Part shown: piece by piece, positions 34,249 through 42,917 of the stretch
How positions within the stretch are numbered: position 1 is the stretch's first letter
Layout: every line of letters begins with the position of its first letter
Origin: Siderastrea siderea
Lineage: Eukaryota; Cnidaria; Anthozoa; Scleractinia; Rhizangiidae
Length of the DNA stretch: 64,000 nucleotides
Assembly (NCBI GenBank): GCA_964030785.1
Contig: OZ034972.1
Coordinates: 49,402,038 to 49,466,037, forward strand
Direction of reading: 5' to 3'
The notes under the pieces: generated by a model
Told to the model about the DNA's origin: nothing
The model's database searches: none
The model's input: only the letters and a program-made list of their open reading frames with translations
Made by a program: the position numbers and the translations under genes

Positions 34249-35570
34249 TATCATCAAAATTTCCTAGACTGACACAAAAAATGTATGCAAAAGAACTACA
34301 GAGGCCTTTCTCTTTACCTTTAGGACCCTGGGTGACGATAATACGACCAATATTTTTAAAGAATCGCGGTTGTCTTGCCCTGCACAGGTATGTTCCCTCA
34401 GTTTTCTTGGTTGCTCGGTGAATAGTGAAAACCTGTCCGTAGTATGCCACATTTTCCCTGGGAGTGAACATTCCTCCATTTCCCAACATCTGCCACAGCG
34501 TTACGCGCACATTTGGATCACTGAGCTCACAGCTGAGATCTACTGAGGCTCCTTCAGGGACTTTGCGGTTATAGCTCCAGTTTCCAATGTACCGGAGGGG
34601 CCCACCTGGAATTGAATGAATCAAACAAATTAACAACAAGCGTCAAAGAGAACTTAAGAGAAACAAAAGTAGGGGGAGGGGTTGTTGTTGTTTCGCGCAT
34701 TCCCAGCGTTCTCGTGTTCTTGTGCGTCTTCTGAAAACTGCTATACAACCTAGTAAGATATTTTTCGTGTAACAACATCAGTGAAATATTGCATAGTTCA
34801 ACATATATTTTATTGGACAGGCCCAGGCCGAAGGGACCTCGTAGTTCACAGCTATCGGAGCCTAACTCTACCTCAGGAGAGACCCTCTTTGACTTTGGTA
34901 AGTCATTGAAAGATAAAAATTTCACCAAAATATTATTAACCGATAACATGTATCTCATCGTTAAAGAGTACAAATTTTCAACCTCGATCCCAGGGTCCTC
35001 TCTCTTCATCTCTCAACGTAGATGGCGATTTTCGCACGCCCCCGCTATTAAACACGACTAACACTGAGAGATAAAAGGAAGTCAACATCTGTCGTTTAAC
35101 TTTGAAAAATAAATATCTGTCTCACATGAAATGCTACAAGGTGGATTGTTCAGTGAAGCTACAATTCCCGTATTTCTCTTCTTTTGTTCTTTCCACTGTG
35201 CTATCTTCGGCTTTGCTTACTCCCTCACCCCTTCTAAGCGTCCACTGGATCTGGTTAGCAGGGAAACGTTGAATCGACGGCCCCTATTCACGACTGCTAC
35301 TGGCAGGAATAAAAGATTCACGGCAATGCCACGTGACCTAAAAGCGTGTAATCACGTAACCTCGTAGCCATAAAAGAATTTTAACAAAATGCACACAAGT
35401 CTAGCCAGGTCATCCCGAGGGCAAAGTCGGTCACTTGGAAATGTTGATTGAGAAGGTCAATCTTTTTACACTTTCTGTCAGAAGTAAAACTTGACCCGTT
35501 AAATGCGCACTTTGTCTACTTCATTGTGACTGTGACCAGGAAAGCGTATAAACTTGTTACAGGGGCACCC

Positions 35571-35635
<65 letters not shown>

Positions 35636-38303
35636 GCTTTATTTGCATGACTTTAAATTTGTTACAATATTGCAAAAGCGTACAACTTATTAAGTAATAA
35701 AAAAAAGGACATATATAAAATTAGTTACATTGATAGCATTTTGTTACGTGAATCAAAACAAGATGAGATAAATTTAATAAATTGCATGTTCACAAAAAAA
35801 TTGGAAGGATTCATTAATTCTAAAATCAAATCAGACACTGGTAGCCGGCTAACATTTTGGATGAAAGGTTGTATTTTCTTGTAAAAGTTATCTCTCGTTG
35901 TTGTGTATTTGGAACAATAAAAGAGAAAATGAATTTCATCTTCGGTTTGATAGTTACAATCACAGACTGGGCAAAGCCTATTGTCTCTGGGCGTATCGTT
36001 ATATCTGCCCAGTTCGATCATTAGTTTATGATTACTAATACGTAATTTAGTTATTGTTTCAAAGCTTTTTAAAGGCATATTTGTGTAAGCTAATACAGAT
36101 TGATCTGTTCGGATTTTTTAGCTGAAAACTTCGGCCGCAGAAAATTTTAGGAAACAGAATCCTATCCGCCGAATTTCCCGAGCTGCTGATTGCCCTCCGA
36201 AAATGCTAGCTGACCTTATTTTGCACTCTAAACGACATATTTGTCCCTCCGAAAACAATAGGAACTAATACGTCCTTTTGTTACGAAAGTCCGGCATGAT
36301 GTTTCGCTGAAGAAATCTTTAGTTTTTACTGCAATTAAATCCGAAAATCTCAGGCGATCTCATGCCTTCCGAACAGATATTCCCCGAAACGAACCGTTGG
36401 GTGCCCCTGTTGTTAAAATACCATGGGGTCGACATCTTCAAACATGACAGATGAATCTATAATAAAACAGTGACTTTCTCTTTTCTAAATGGTTATTTAA
36501 ACATTAAACCATTAAAATGGTTATTTAAACATTGTAAATAAGGCTGTTAAAAATCGCTTTCTAGTGCTATCGTTTTCCAGTCTGCACTGCATGTTGAAAT
36601 ATGCTCTAATGTTGGAGCTTTCCTGGCTGCTGTGATAAGGCACGGTAACAAGTTTACTCGGTATGTTCACATGTCTAGCTGAAGTACATCACATTTATGG
36701 TCTTCGGTATGGATAAAAAGACATTTTACACGTGTTTGTAAATCTCAGAGTTTGTTATTCCTATGTGGACCAACGAAAGAATTAAATAGCTGAAACTCGA
36801 AATCTTATCATCTGAGAAGGAAAAGCAAACAGCGTTTCCTAGAGGGGACATTACGGTGGGATAGGGAAAATTCCAAAACAAACAAAAGATACTCAAGAAA
36901 GTCCAAATATGGGGAAAAGCTGCTTCAAAATTTTATTCTCTAAATATTACAAAATCGCTGTTCAGCACTAGAGGAAAGCACTACTTTAAAAGGATTTCCA
37001 TCAAACCAAGATTGTGATCTTCAAAAAGCTATACTATACAGTCGCTACACCAGTTCTGCGCTCGTAATAGAATTATTTGATCGCTTCTTGTAGACTATGT
37101 TTTACTTTCCACCGGACTGTTTTCTATCAACGCAATGAAGAATTTTAACGAATCCCTAGCCCTAGCCCCATCCTCCAAACAACCAGTAAAGGTTTATTGA
37201 CCAATCAAATGCAATTTCCCATACGTACTTATCTTTTGCGCAGCGAAAAAAAAACATAGAAACTGTTTGATTAGTAGAGGAACGTGACATCGATCTGCTA
37301 AATTTAAAATCGTAAGAACCTTGGTGGGTTGTTCGCTCTGTTCGTTCAGGGGCTAGCATGCTCAGACAATGCTGTCTAAAATTTATCAACAGTGAAAACA
37401 TTTTCACTGATTAAAGTTTGGCCTAAAACTACTGGATTTTAAATTAGCAAATTTTTAGCATTTTTAAATTTTTGTCTATCTTTGGTGGCTGACTGAAAAC
37501 TGAGTTGCAGAGAAAAATCTGTGCAGGATGTAAAGTGCGAATCAGTGAAAACATATGAACACGATTGTAACCATCAAGGATCGAGCTCCGCACATACAAA
37601 TGCTATTTTTTTCTTCGTTTACTTCTAGAAACTCTGTTATATTCGTTCTTCTGCTGAAAGTTCTTCAACTAAAAAAATTATCAGACATGACTTTTTACAG
37701 CTTTTTATCGATGTTTTTCTCAAGATAATTCCCAGAAATGAGAAGAGTAAATTTTAACTACCTTTGGAGTTGCCATTTTAGGCAAATGAGATAAAGCCCC
37801 TACTGTGAACAGAAGTACTCCTGACAGATGGGGTGTCGCGATTCATTCGCGCTTTGTAAATCGGTCTAACAGCCTACCGCTCTCGCATAGAATACCTCTA
37901 TCACCAAAGACAGTGAGCAGTGGACACAAGGGAAAACCTTTGAATTTTGTAAGACCACCGGTGATGAAACTTTCCTTCTTGATCATTTTCTTTATCGGAT
38001 GGCTTTTGACACAAACGAATATCTAGAATAGCTACAGTATGTGTCTTGCCGTGGAAGGGATAGGCGCGTATTGTTGTGATCGAGCAATGAAGCAGAACAA
38101 AAAAAGTTCGAGCCGAGTGAAACAGCTCCTCGACTTAATATCATATAACAAGTAAATTAAGGGAAGCAAAAGACCACCTTACCTTGAGCAAACATGATTA
38201 AAATCCCCCATACGCTTAACGTAAAATACACGCGAAGGAAACGCGGCCGTAGCTTCGGTCCGTCAACAGACGTTGCAGCAATACGCTGTGGCTGACTCGC
38301 CAT
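16424..38303 (-). CDS. RTK-A: VEGFR/PDGFR/FGFR-group receptor tyrosine kinase with Ig domains and a chitin-binding-like module
   Basis: Single-pass receptor that would bind an extracellular ligand and phosphorylate tyrosines in the cell. 23 coding exons total 5,136 nt (1,711 residues plus stop), every junction in phase. Order: signal sequence 1-40; Ig 41-237 (two); chitin-binding type-2-like module 238-287; nine more Ig modules 288-1211; TM about 1230-1253; juxtamembrane [14 protein letters not shown]; kinase about 1306-1616; tail to 1711. Kinase motifs: [63 protein letters not shown]. The single-tyrosine spacing of the activation loop and the LPYD.RWEFPR signature favour the VEGFR/PDGFR side, while the short kinase insert is FGFR-like. 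Tail motifs GYLQL, GYLKP and RYTEL suggest SH2 docking. Ligand unknown. Confidence 0.93.
16998..17096. repeat. (ATC)n microsatellite
   Basis: Interrupted ATC/GTC trinucleotide array in the last RTK-A intron. Confidence 0.9.
17397..17505 (-). CDS. RTK-A exon 22
   Basis: 109 nt: [20 protein letters not shown], the end of the kinase domain, to SKMAAM; phase 2 to 0. Confidence 0.92.
17678..17774 (-). CDS. RTK-A exon 21
   Basis: 97 nt: [20 protein letters not shown] and [13 protein letters not shown]; phase 1 to 2. Confidence 0.92.
17945..18070 (+). repeat. Dispersed repeat unit (AAAGTGTGACCATTCAAATG family)
   Basis: Carries GATGAAATCCTAAAGTGTGA, CCATTCAAATGAA and CTGTTTATAATACTGTGCAA followed by TTTTAACTTTTGAGT. 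Related text occurs at 61126-61260 and 62824-63130. Confidence 0.6.
18168..18208 (-). CDS. RTK-A exon 20 (micro-exon)
   Basis: 41 nt: [14 protein letters not shown]; phase 2 to 1. Confidence 0.92.
18433..18503 (-). CDS. RTK-A exon 19 (activation segment)
   Basis: 71 nt, phase 0 to 2: [24 protein letters not shown]. Confidence 0.92.
18504..19153. other. RTK-A intron with small inverted repeat
   Basis: At about 18652-18735, GTCTCCAACCGCAGAC faces GTCTGCGTTGGATAC, a short foldback. Nothing else recognised. Confidence 0.5.
19154..19276 (-). CDS. RTK-A exon 18 (catalytic loop, DFG)
   Basis: 123 nt: [34 protein letters not shown]. Confidence 0.94.
19277..20251. other. RTK-A intron
   Basis: 975 bp. 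Contains a MITE-like pair of inverted CATATGAAAATGA / TCATTTTCATATG motifs near 19828-19878; no coding content. Confidence 0.5.
20252..20451 (-). CDS. RTK-A exon 17 (hinge, kinase insert)
   Basis: 200 nt, phase 1 to 0: [20 protein letters not shown], a short kinase insert, and [12 protein letters not shown]. Confidence 0.92.
20926..21033 (-). CDS. RTK-A exon 16 (helix C)
   Basis: 108 nt: [20 protein letters not shown] then [11 protein letters not shown]; the helix C glutamate is present. Confidence 0.92.
21222..21519 (-). mobile_element. Full-length tRNA-derived SINE
   Basis: 298 bp flanked by a perfect 13-bp duplication (21209-21221 and 21520-21532). On the minus strand it starts with a tRNA-like head: A-box-like TGGTGTAATGGTTAGCG and B-box GGTTCGACC at tRNA spacing. 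The body follows (CTGCGATGGACTAGCATCCC), and it ends in a short T/A-rich tail. Pol III transcription is inferred from the boxes. It sits in an RTK-A intron in the same orientation as the gene. Confidence 0.85.
21827..22370. mobile_element. Palindromic MITE, copy 1
   Basis: Begins AGAGGATATTACACGG, holds a 105-bp near-perfect palindrome (21849-21953, AAGATATGAATTTTATGTTC and its complement), then CGTGTAATGTTCTTTTTATT, and ends near AAAACACTCTCCTCCATATA. The same blocks recur in order at 26226-26590. Confidence 0.75.
22487..22669 (-). CDS. RTK-A exon 15 (glycine loop, VAVK)
   Basis: 183 nt: [17 protein letters not shown] to KVAVKTLKG, with a basic insert between. Confidence 0.92.
22925..22954. 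repeat. Perfect short hairpin
   Basis: CTTTTAGTCCCTT and AAGGGACTAAAAG face each other across two bases in the intron before the RTK-A glycine-loop exon. Confidence 0.8.
23138..23419 (-). CDS. RTK-A exon 14 (transmembrane and juxtamembrane)
   Basis: 282 nt, phase 1-1. A helix in [20 protein letters not shown] with stop-transfer YRRR, then [17 protein letters not shown]. Identical in length to the RTK-B counterpart. Confidence 0.92.
23420..24092. other. RTK-A intron
   Basis: 673 bp, no repeat family or exon recognised. Confidence 0.55.
24093..24356 (-). CDS. RTK-A exon 13 (Ig 11)
   Basis: 264 nt, phase 1-1. [20 protein letters not shown] and [13 protein letters not shown]. Counterpart of RTK-B 56456-56722. 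Confidence 0.9.
24539..24868 (-). CDS. RTK-A exon 12 (Ig 10)
   Basis: 330 nt, phase 1-1. [20 protein letters not shown] and [12 protein letters not shown], with an extra disulfide-like Cys pair (DDC and VICKP). Donor GTTTGT is weak but in phase. Counterpart of RTK-B 60657-60992. Confidence 0.86.
25280..25570 (-). CDS. RTK-A exon 11 (Ig 9)
   Basis: 291 nt, phase 1-1. [19 protein letters not shown] and [11 protein letters not shown]. Counterpart of the RTK-B exon at 61902-62213. Confidence 0.88.
26226..26590. mobile_element. Palindromic MITE, copy 2, with nested insertion
   Basis: Same block order as 21827-22370. A second, smaller foldback (26248-26304, arms CTAATCTCGTACCCAGA / TCTGGGTACGAGAT) is inserted in it, flanked by TATTACACGG and TATTATACGG, a 10-bp near-identical duplication. 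Confidence 0.72.
26769..27098 (-). CDS. RTK-A exon 10 (Ig 8, degenerate)
   Basis: 330 nt, phase 1-1. The first Ig cysteine is missing ([10 protein letters not shown]); YFRWFQQP and [13 protein letters not shown] are kept, and an extra CSSSC pair follows the tryptophan. Confidence 0.82.
27099..27643. other. RTK-A intron
   Basis: 545 bp with an AAAAC/AAAC-rich stretch, a duplicated GCGAGTTAAACGAGTTTGGGCA-type motif (27252-27312) and a G run. No coding content. Confidence 0.55.
27644..28006 (-). CDS. RTK-A exon 9 (Ig 7)
   Basis: 363 nt, phase 1-1. [20 protein letters not shown] and [14 protein letters not shown]. Its acceptor sits about 20 nt from an antisense LINE relic. Confidence 0.9.
28024..29100 (+). 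pseudogene. Decayed LINE reverse-transcriptase relic (antisense to RTK-A)
   Basis: Plus-strand fragments in several frames: [25 protein letters not shown] (RT motif A), [10 protein letters not shown] (motif C, FADD), [20 protein letters not shown], and [15 protein letters not shown]. Frameshifts and stops throughout. It is a 5'-truncated CR1/jockey/RTE-like LINE in the intron before RTK-A exon 9. Confidence 0.85.
29234..29563 (-). CDS. RTK-A exon 8 (Thr/Pro linker and Ig 6)
   Basis: 330 nt, phase 1-1. A Thr/Pro-rich, mucin-like start ([16 protein letters not shown]), then [19 protein letters not shown] and [10 protein letters not shown]. Confidence 0.86.
29564..30099. other. RTK-A intron
   Basis: 536 bp, nothing recognised. 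Confidence 0.55.
30100..30378 (-). CDS. RTK-A exon 7 (Ig 5)
   Basis: 279 nt, phase 1-1. [20 protein letters not shown] and [18 protein letters not shown], close in type to exon 3. Confidence 0.88.
30379..31023. other. RTK-A intron with possible decayed transposon
   Basis: GAGGCGGATT near 30480 and GGATCCGCCCCTG near 30705 may be the inverted ends of a decayed DNA element of about 240 bp; the left end is weak. Confidence 0.35.
31024..31326 (-). CDS. RTK-A exon 6 (Ig 4)
   Basis: 303 nt, phase 1-1. [10 protein letters not shown] and [11 protein letters not shown]; resembles exons 2, 5 and 8 more than the classic Ig modules. Confidence 0.83.
31788..32069 (-). CDS. RTK-A exon 5 (Ig 3)
   Basis: 282 nt, phase 1-1. 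[20 protein letters not shown] and FGIYFCEA; the usual Ig tryptophan is replaced. Confidence 0.85.
32493..32814. mobile_element. Foldback MITE with 9-bp target duplication
   Basis: 322 bp. Inverted arms of about 70 bp (CAACCTCGTCCCCAGGGCC facing GGCCCTGGGGATGAGGTTG) flanked by GTGACAAAG on both sides (32484-32492 and 32815-32823). A 9-bp duplication fits Mutator-like transposition. It lies in the intron just after RTK-A exon 4. Confidence 0.82.
32890..33039 (-). CDS. RTK-A exon 4 (chitin-binding type-2-like, CBM14/peritrophin-A)
   Basis: 150 nt, phase 1-1, 50 residues. Aligns with the peritrophin-A consensus: C, then DGVFPDP, YLVCSDG, nine residues, C, SEGLVW, and a last C twelve residues on (Cys3-X9-Cys4-X12-Cys5 spacing). 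Four of the six family cysteines are kept; Cys2 and Cys6 are both absent. Splice sites are normal and phase matches its neighbours, so it is a true coding module rather than an ORF accident. Confidence 0.75.
33400..33702 (-). CDS. RTK-A exon 3 (Ig 2)
   Basis: 303 nt, phase 1-1. [15 protein letters not shown] and [12 protein letters not shown] mark a complete Ig fold. Confidence 0.9.
33703..34317. other. RTK-A intron with two (ATC)n arrays
   Basis: Two near-pure ATC/CAT arrays, 33857-33911 and 34178-34256, in one 615-bp intron. Open frames across them (poly-Met, poly-Asp, poly-Ser) are microsatellite artefacts. Confidence 0.85.
34318..34605 (-). CDS. RTK-A exon 2 (Ig 1)
   Basis: 288 nt, phase 1-1. 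Ig module with [19 protein letters not shown] and TEGTYLCRA. Begins [12 protein letters not shown]. Confidence 0.88.
35574..35638. repeat. (CAA)n microsatellite, LINE tail
   Basis: A run of about 20 CAA units. On the minus strand it is a (TTG)n tail that follows the LINE fragment. Confidence 0.9.
35725..36078 (-). pseudogene. LINE ORF2 C-terminal fragment
   Basis: 117 codons with [20 protein letters not shown], the Cys/His motif seen near the C-terminus of many LINE reverse transcriptases. The 5' portion is absent. Confidence 0.7.
38183..38303 (-). CDS. RTK-A exon 1 (start and signal sequence)
   Basis: 121 nt: [15 protein letters not shown], then a hydrophobic [17 protein letters not shown], then donor GTAAGG in phase 1. 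Chosen because it supplies an ATG, a signal sequence and the phase needed by exon 2. A 3.6-kb intron follows. Confidence 0.75.
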
Positions 38304-39086
38304 TTCCAATTTCACGCCACTAGCTTCAAAAAAGAGAACAATATGGCCGTAATACTGTATTGACTACAAACTTTAGACCTTGAGTAATGCATAAAACGTC
38401 TAATCACACGGCATTCCTAAACTGTAATCCTAACACGACTTGAATCTATGACGTTTCTACGCAGAGGTAAGATTTGAAGGCTGATAAATGTATCATATAA
38501 CAAGGGTGTCACGAAATGAAATGAGATGGAAAATTTCATTCATGTTAAGATGCTTCAGAAAACAGACAGGCGCGACCGCGGTACTTAAGTAATTTCAAAA
38601 CAAAACATTTGATCCATTGATCCCGGTTTGTCCAATAGACTTTTGTCACGCGGCGGCCATGTTGAGTCCCCGGAGAATAAAAAGCTTTGTTTTTGGACGT
38701 CTAAACTAGTTCCCAAGTTTTTTCACTGCGAGGCTAGACGTGCCAAATGTTTTGTTTTTGTACTTAATAGTAGCCGCCTAAAAAAGGTATATTATCATCT
38801 CCTAAATGGCAGAAGTTCCAAGCCGTCAATAAAATGATTTTTTAAATGACTCCTTCAGCACGTGCGTGATATCATTTGTGTGGGCGGAATATTTTGCGGT
38901 ATTCACCGGCGCACCCTTACACCCATTCTTTGTTTAGAGACAAAAATTCCAGGCTATTGTTTCTAATCTCGGCAGTTGCACTTTCCTGTCTTTTTGTACA
39001 ATAACAGATTTGATTAGTAACTGAAGGGCGAGAGGGTGTTTTAAATGTTTATAGCCTCACCCAGGAGACCTACGTCCCCTGCCTTC

Positions 39087-39092
39087 CCCAAA

Positions 39093-39135
<43 letters not shown>

Positions 39136-39139
39136 ATAG
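39087..39139. repeat. (AAAT)n microsatellite
   Basis: About 12 AAAT units after a C-rich stretch; possibly the tail of an old SINE or LINE. Confidence 0.85.
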
Positions 39140-39448
39140 AACAGAACAGAACAGATACTATTATTTATTTCAGTCAGGGTGTTCCCTTCAGCATTTATAA
39201 ATAAAATACTGTTATTAATGGGAGTCCTGATTATAAAGGTAATAAATACATGACGTCATGGAAGGATAAAAGTCCAAAAAGGTACAAAATTATCTATTTA
39301 CAAGTGTACACTATTAAAATTGAAAACTATACTATAAAAAATAACTATTTTAAGAAATTATTAAAAACGACACTTCCGTTGTAATAAAATGACTTCTTGG
39401 CCGATCCAGTCCTCTGCTGAAGGTAAATAAATAAAATGAATACACTCT

Positions 39449-39845
39449 GTTTTTTTTTTTATAAGAACCTTTTTTATAAGAATGTTGAGGCTGAAATTGA
39501 CCCAGATTTTAAGAACATACTAAGAACGTACCCAAGCTGAGACTAAGAGACAAAGCAGTAATTTTATACAGTTCTGCATCCGTTTTTGCCTCGAGCTAAA
39601 AACACATAGTAACAACATGATTTCTATCGAGTCACATTTTCTTTTTTTTTTTATTGTAGAGCTCAGACTATCAGTTTTCTTGTCATTTTCCTGGTCACGT
39701 TTCAGTATCAGTTTTCTGAAATTCTATACCACTTAACTTAAGAACATGCTAAGAACATTTCAGGCTCAAAACGAGAAAAAAATAAGAACATTCAGTTTCG
39801 GTTCAGCCTCAGCCGCAAAATTAGACGTTCTTATAAAAAAAAGTG
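39449..39845. mobile_element. Foldback MITE (TATAAGAA termini)
   Basis: TTTTTTTATAAGAAC at the left faces GTTCTTATAAAAAAA at the right; internal AAGAACATACTAAGAACG and AAGAACATGCTAAGAACA motifs and GAGGCTGAAA/TTCAGCCTC pairs support an imperfect foldback of about 400 bp. Confidence 0.6.
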
Positions 39846-41307
39846 TAAATATACAAACTAAACCCAATATAGCTTTGAATGGTGACATGTATTTGCTATG
39901 CCATACATACTGCAACCGTTAACAGTAGTCAGGAACCCATTAAACAGTAGTTCATCCCCAAAAACTTCTTTCGAAGCAGCCAGTGAACTTGAATGAGCCA
40001 TGACATCAACGCTATTTGCAGTAAGAAATCGTTGTAAAAACTTCCACTTTATTGTTTTCAGAGGCATTGCTTATTGGACATCAGTGAAAGAAAACAGTGA
40101 CTCTGAATTACATAGTTAGGGTTCGGATTCATGCCAAGAGCACGACTTCCGAAGGTTAGTTAAAATTTCTGCCCTCAATTGCCCTTTAACAAAATTAAAA
40201 TTAACGCCAACTTAAGATTAAAAGAATCCTTCTTATGGAATTAACTTATGTATTAGCGCATAATCGACAAGCATTACCCATTATATGCGTAAAACTTTCA
40301 TCTTGAGTCACAAGTACTTCAAAACTCTGCGACGCAGTATAAAACGGTATTCTTTTGAAATATTGTTATATTCTTTGCGATTTTCCTTTAAAATAGTAAC
40401 TTCCAAAAATCCCCAACCATTTCCAAGATATCTATTGCAACGATCTTCCCGTTGGTTTCTAATCAGATTAGTTTGGTTCTGTTATAATCTCGGTCAGGTT
40501 GTGATGTGCAAGACTGCATCAACCTCACGCGAAGTTCCTTTCAAAAACAATGGTTGGCAAACCCATACCTATACTAAATAAGTGTAAGGACGCTTTGCTG
40601 TTCAAATCTCTCGTTTTATCTCAACCTGAGCAAACACGCTGTACTGATAACTTTGGAGTTTAAAAGCCTTCTTGACAAAAAATCTGGAGTCAGATCAGGG
40701 CCACTTTTCTCTTTTCTCTCTTTCTGATTGCTTTTTTAGGGGGTTGGGGATTTAAGTAATCCTTTTTTTCAAACCTGACTTCATGACACGTAATAAGGAG
40801 GCGGTGATAAGCGCGAGCACATACACGTACGAGCTCGAGGGAAACGAACCGGATTGTTTCTTCCGATGTCCTAACCTGGAATTAATGCAGCATAGCAGTC
40901 GGTATAGCCTCCGAATTCAGCCGTCCCTCATTGCCTTAAGAGGCAGCTTAAATCGCAGGCTAGCATAAGTATCGGCATAAGGAAATTAAACACAGGCTGT
41001 TGCAAACTGTGGACGCGAATAATGGCTGTTTGCGAATAGTCAAACAAGACCTCAAGTTCCACGAAATTTGGGACTTCGCACAAGCTACGGAACATTATAT
41101 ATGGACATCTTGCCGTAAAGGCTGTCACTATTTGCTGTTTTTTGTTTTTGTTTTTTGTTGTTTAAATGACGTACCAACTGCAATTAACTGTTAACGCATG
41201 GCGAAAACGAGTGAAAGAGTCAAGCGAACTGTGGAACTGACTTGATGGATTTTTTTACCCGCTGTTCGTACCCGTGTTCGTGATCAGCCTTCGGTCAATC
41301 GGCAATG

Positions 41308-41547
41308 GCGACCTTCAGATCGGACTACGAGTACGAGATTGAGTACAAGTACGACTTTTCAAAATTCCTGATAATGGGCTTTTAGATTGTGTTCTTAGAA
41401 ACCAATATCGTTCTCACAGCATCCTTCTCTACTGGTCAACCACAGGGAGGAACGAGAGCGCTGGGAACAGACAACATAGCTGTTTTGAAATTCGAAAGTC
41501 GTACTCGTATACTCAATCTCGTACTTGTACTCCGATCTGAAGGTCGC
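41308..41547. mobile_element. Foldback MITE (CGACCTTCAGATCGG arms)
   Basis: Arms of about 52 bp, at 41308-41358 and 41495-41547, are near-perfect complements and include GAGTACGAGATTGAGTA. The loop is about 140 bp. Confidence 0.82.
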
Positions 41548-42917
41548 TAATTAGCGCCTTCGGCCGAGGACTGCTCCACGAAAGCACGCGCAGGAAACAT
41601 CTGGTTCTAAAGCGCTTCTTTGCCTTAATCATTCGCTCCTGTTAAGCAACAATTTTGACCAAAATGTGCAAAGTGAATATAACTTCGCCCAGTACTAATG
41701 GGACCTGACCCACTGGAGAGGCTGCGTAGGCTGACATGGTACTTAAACTGAGATATGTAGTCCAATGCGAACACTTACGTACCCGTCCTACAAAGGTTAT
41801 ATGAGTCCTGGACGGATTGGCACACACAGTAAAATTAGCCCTGTAATGTTTACGAGAGAGGACTGCATGGTTGCAGGGGCTTGTCGGTATGACTGTACGT
41901 GCCGTGGGGACAGGTCGGCCCTGAGAGTATCCGATTTGGTCTTCTTTCTTTCTTTTTTTATTGGCCGTAGGGGCTTGTCCACGAACACAGCACACACACT
42001 AGGGCGGGCAATTCTCCAGACCAACTCATGGATTTCCTTCAATTCAAACTAGTTCCAATTCGAGAAAATTTGACAGAAATGGCCAGCTCACAAGAAGGGA
42101 CATTTGTCTCTGCACCTGGAGATAAATCAAGCAAGTCAGATGACAAGCAACAAAATCAAAGCCATGATATAATCGCCCATTTGCTTTATTTTGTCCATTT
42201 TCAAATTAAATAGTTCCTCTGTTAAATTTTCGAAGTAGACTTAATTACTTTACAATTATGATTAATTTAATAATTAGAATAATACAATGGTAATTGAAAT
42301 AATATAATAGTAATTGAATGACTAGAATATTGTCATCCTCCATACCGCACATAACTCCGTTATGGTTTTATTGAGGGAAGGAATTTTGGCTCTGAGTAGA
42401 ATGTCTGAGCGACTAACCCCGTCATGTAAGCGACAATACCAGTGTTGACGAATAAGCGAGGTCAGGTTATTACGTTATCATAACCGTCTTTGTTCTGACA
42501 AAAAGTGATATTCAGTGGCGGTAGTCGTAGAAGAGCGTGGTTCATTGATTACCAGCCCAACAGAACTCCCTGTCAAGACCACACTCACCTGGATTATTGT
42601 CAGGATAGTCCACCTCGACTATCTCTTATGGCCTTACTCTATAAACTATTACTATTTCTGGGAATATATATTCACTGTCTACCCGTGAGCTACAAAAACA
42701 AGATACACCGCTCGCTGTGTTAATTGAAAACCATTAAACCCAACTCTAAGGAAACAGAAACGTATTCCTTAGTTTGTGAAAGCAAATGGTTACGAAGCCC
42801 AACAGATTTCTTTGTTTTATCTTTTTGTTACCTTTTTGAGACTTAACCGTGCACAAGCTACAATAGATTTTGAACCGTGTAGGACCAACTACCCAATGCG
42901 AAAATTTAAGGGTTCTG

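Larger units (their letters stand above)
35559..36410. mobile_element. DNA transposon remnant with ACAGGGGCACCCAAC terminal inverted repeats
   Basis: Exact 15-bp inverted termini at 35559-35573 and 36396-36410. The interior is a decayed LINE 3' end plus nonautonomous sequence without a transposase. Confidence 0.65.
34606..38182. other. RTK-A first intron
   Basis: 3.6 kb. Contains a TIR element with an inserted LINE tail (35559-36410). The rest shows no recognised exon. Confidence 0.6.

Noticed and set aside
35448..35693. Poly-Asn protein
   Set aside because: Frame through a (CAA)n LINE tail; no domain on either side.
41642..42052. Overlapping ORFs of 80-117 codons on both strands
   Set aside because: No recognisable domain, no supporting splice signals, and mutual overlap; likely chance.
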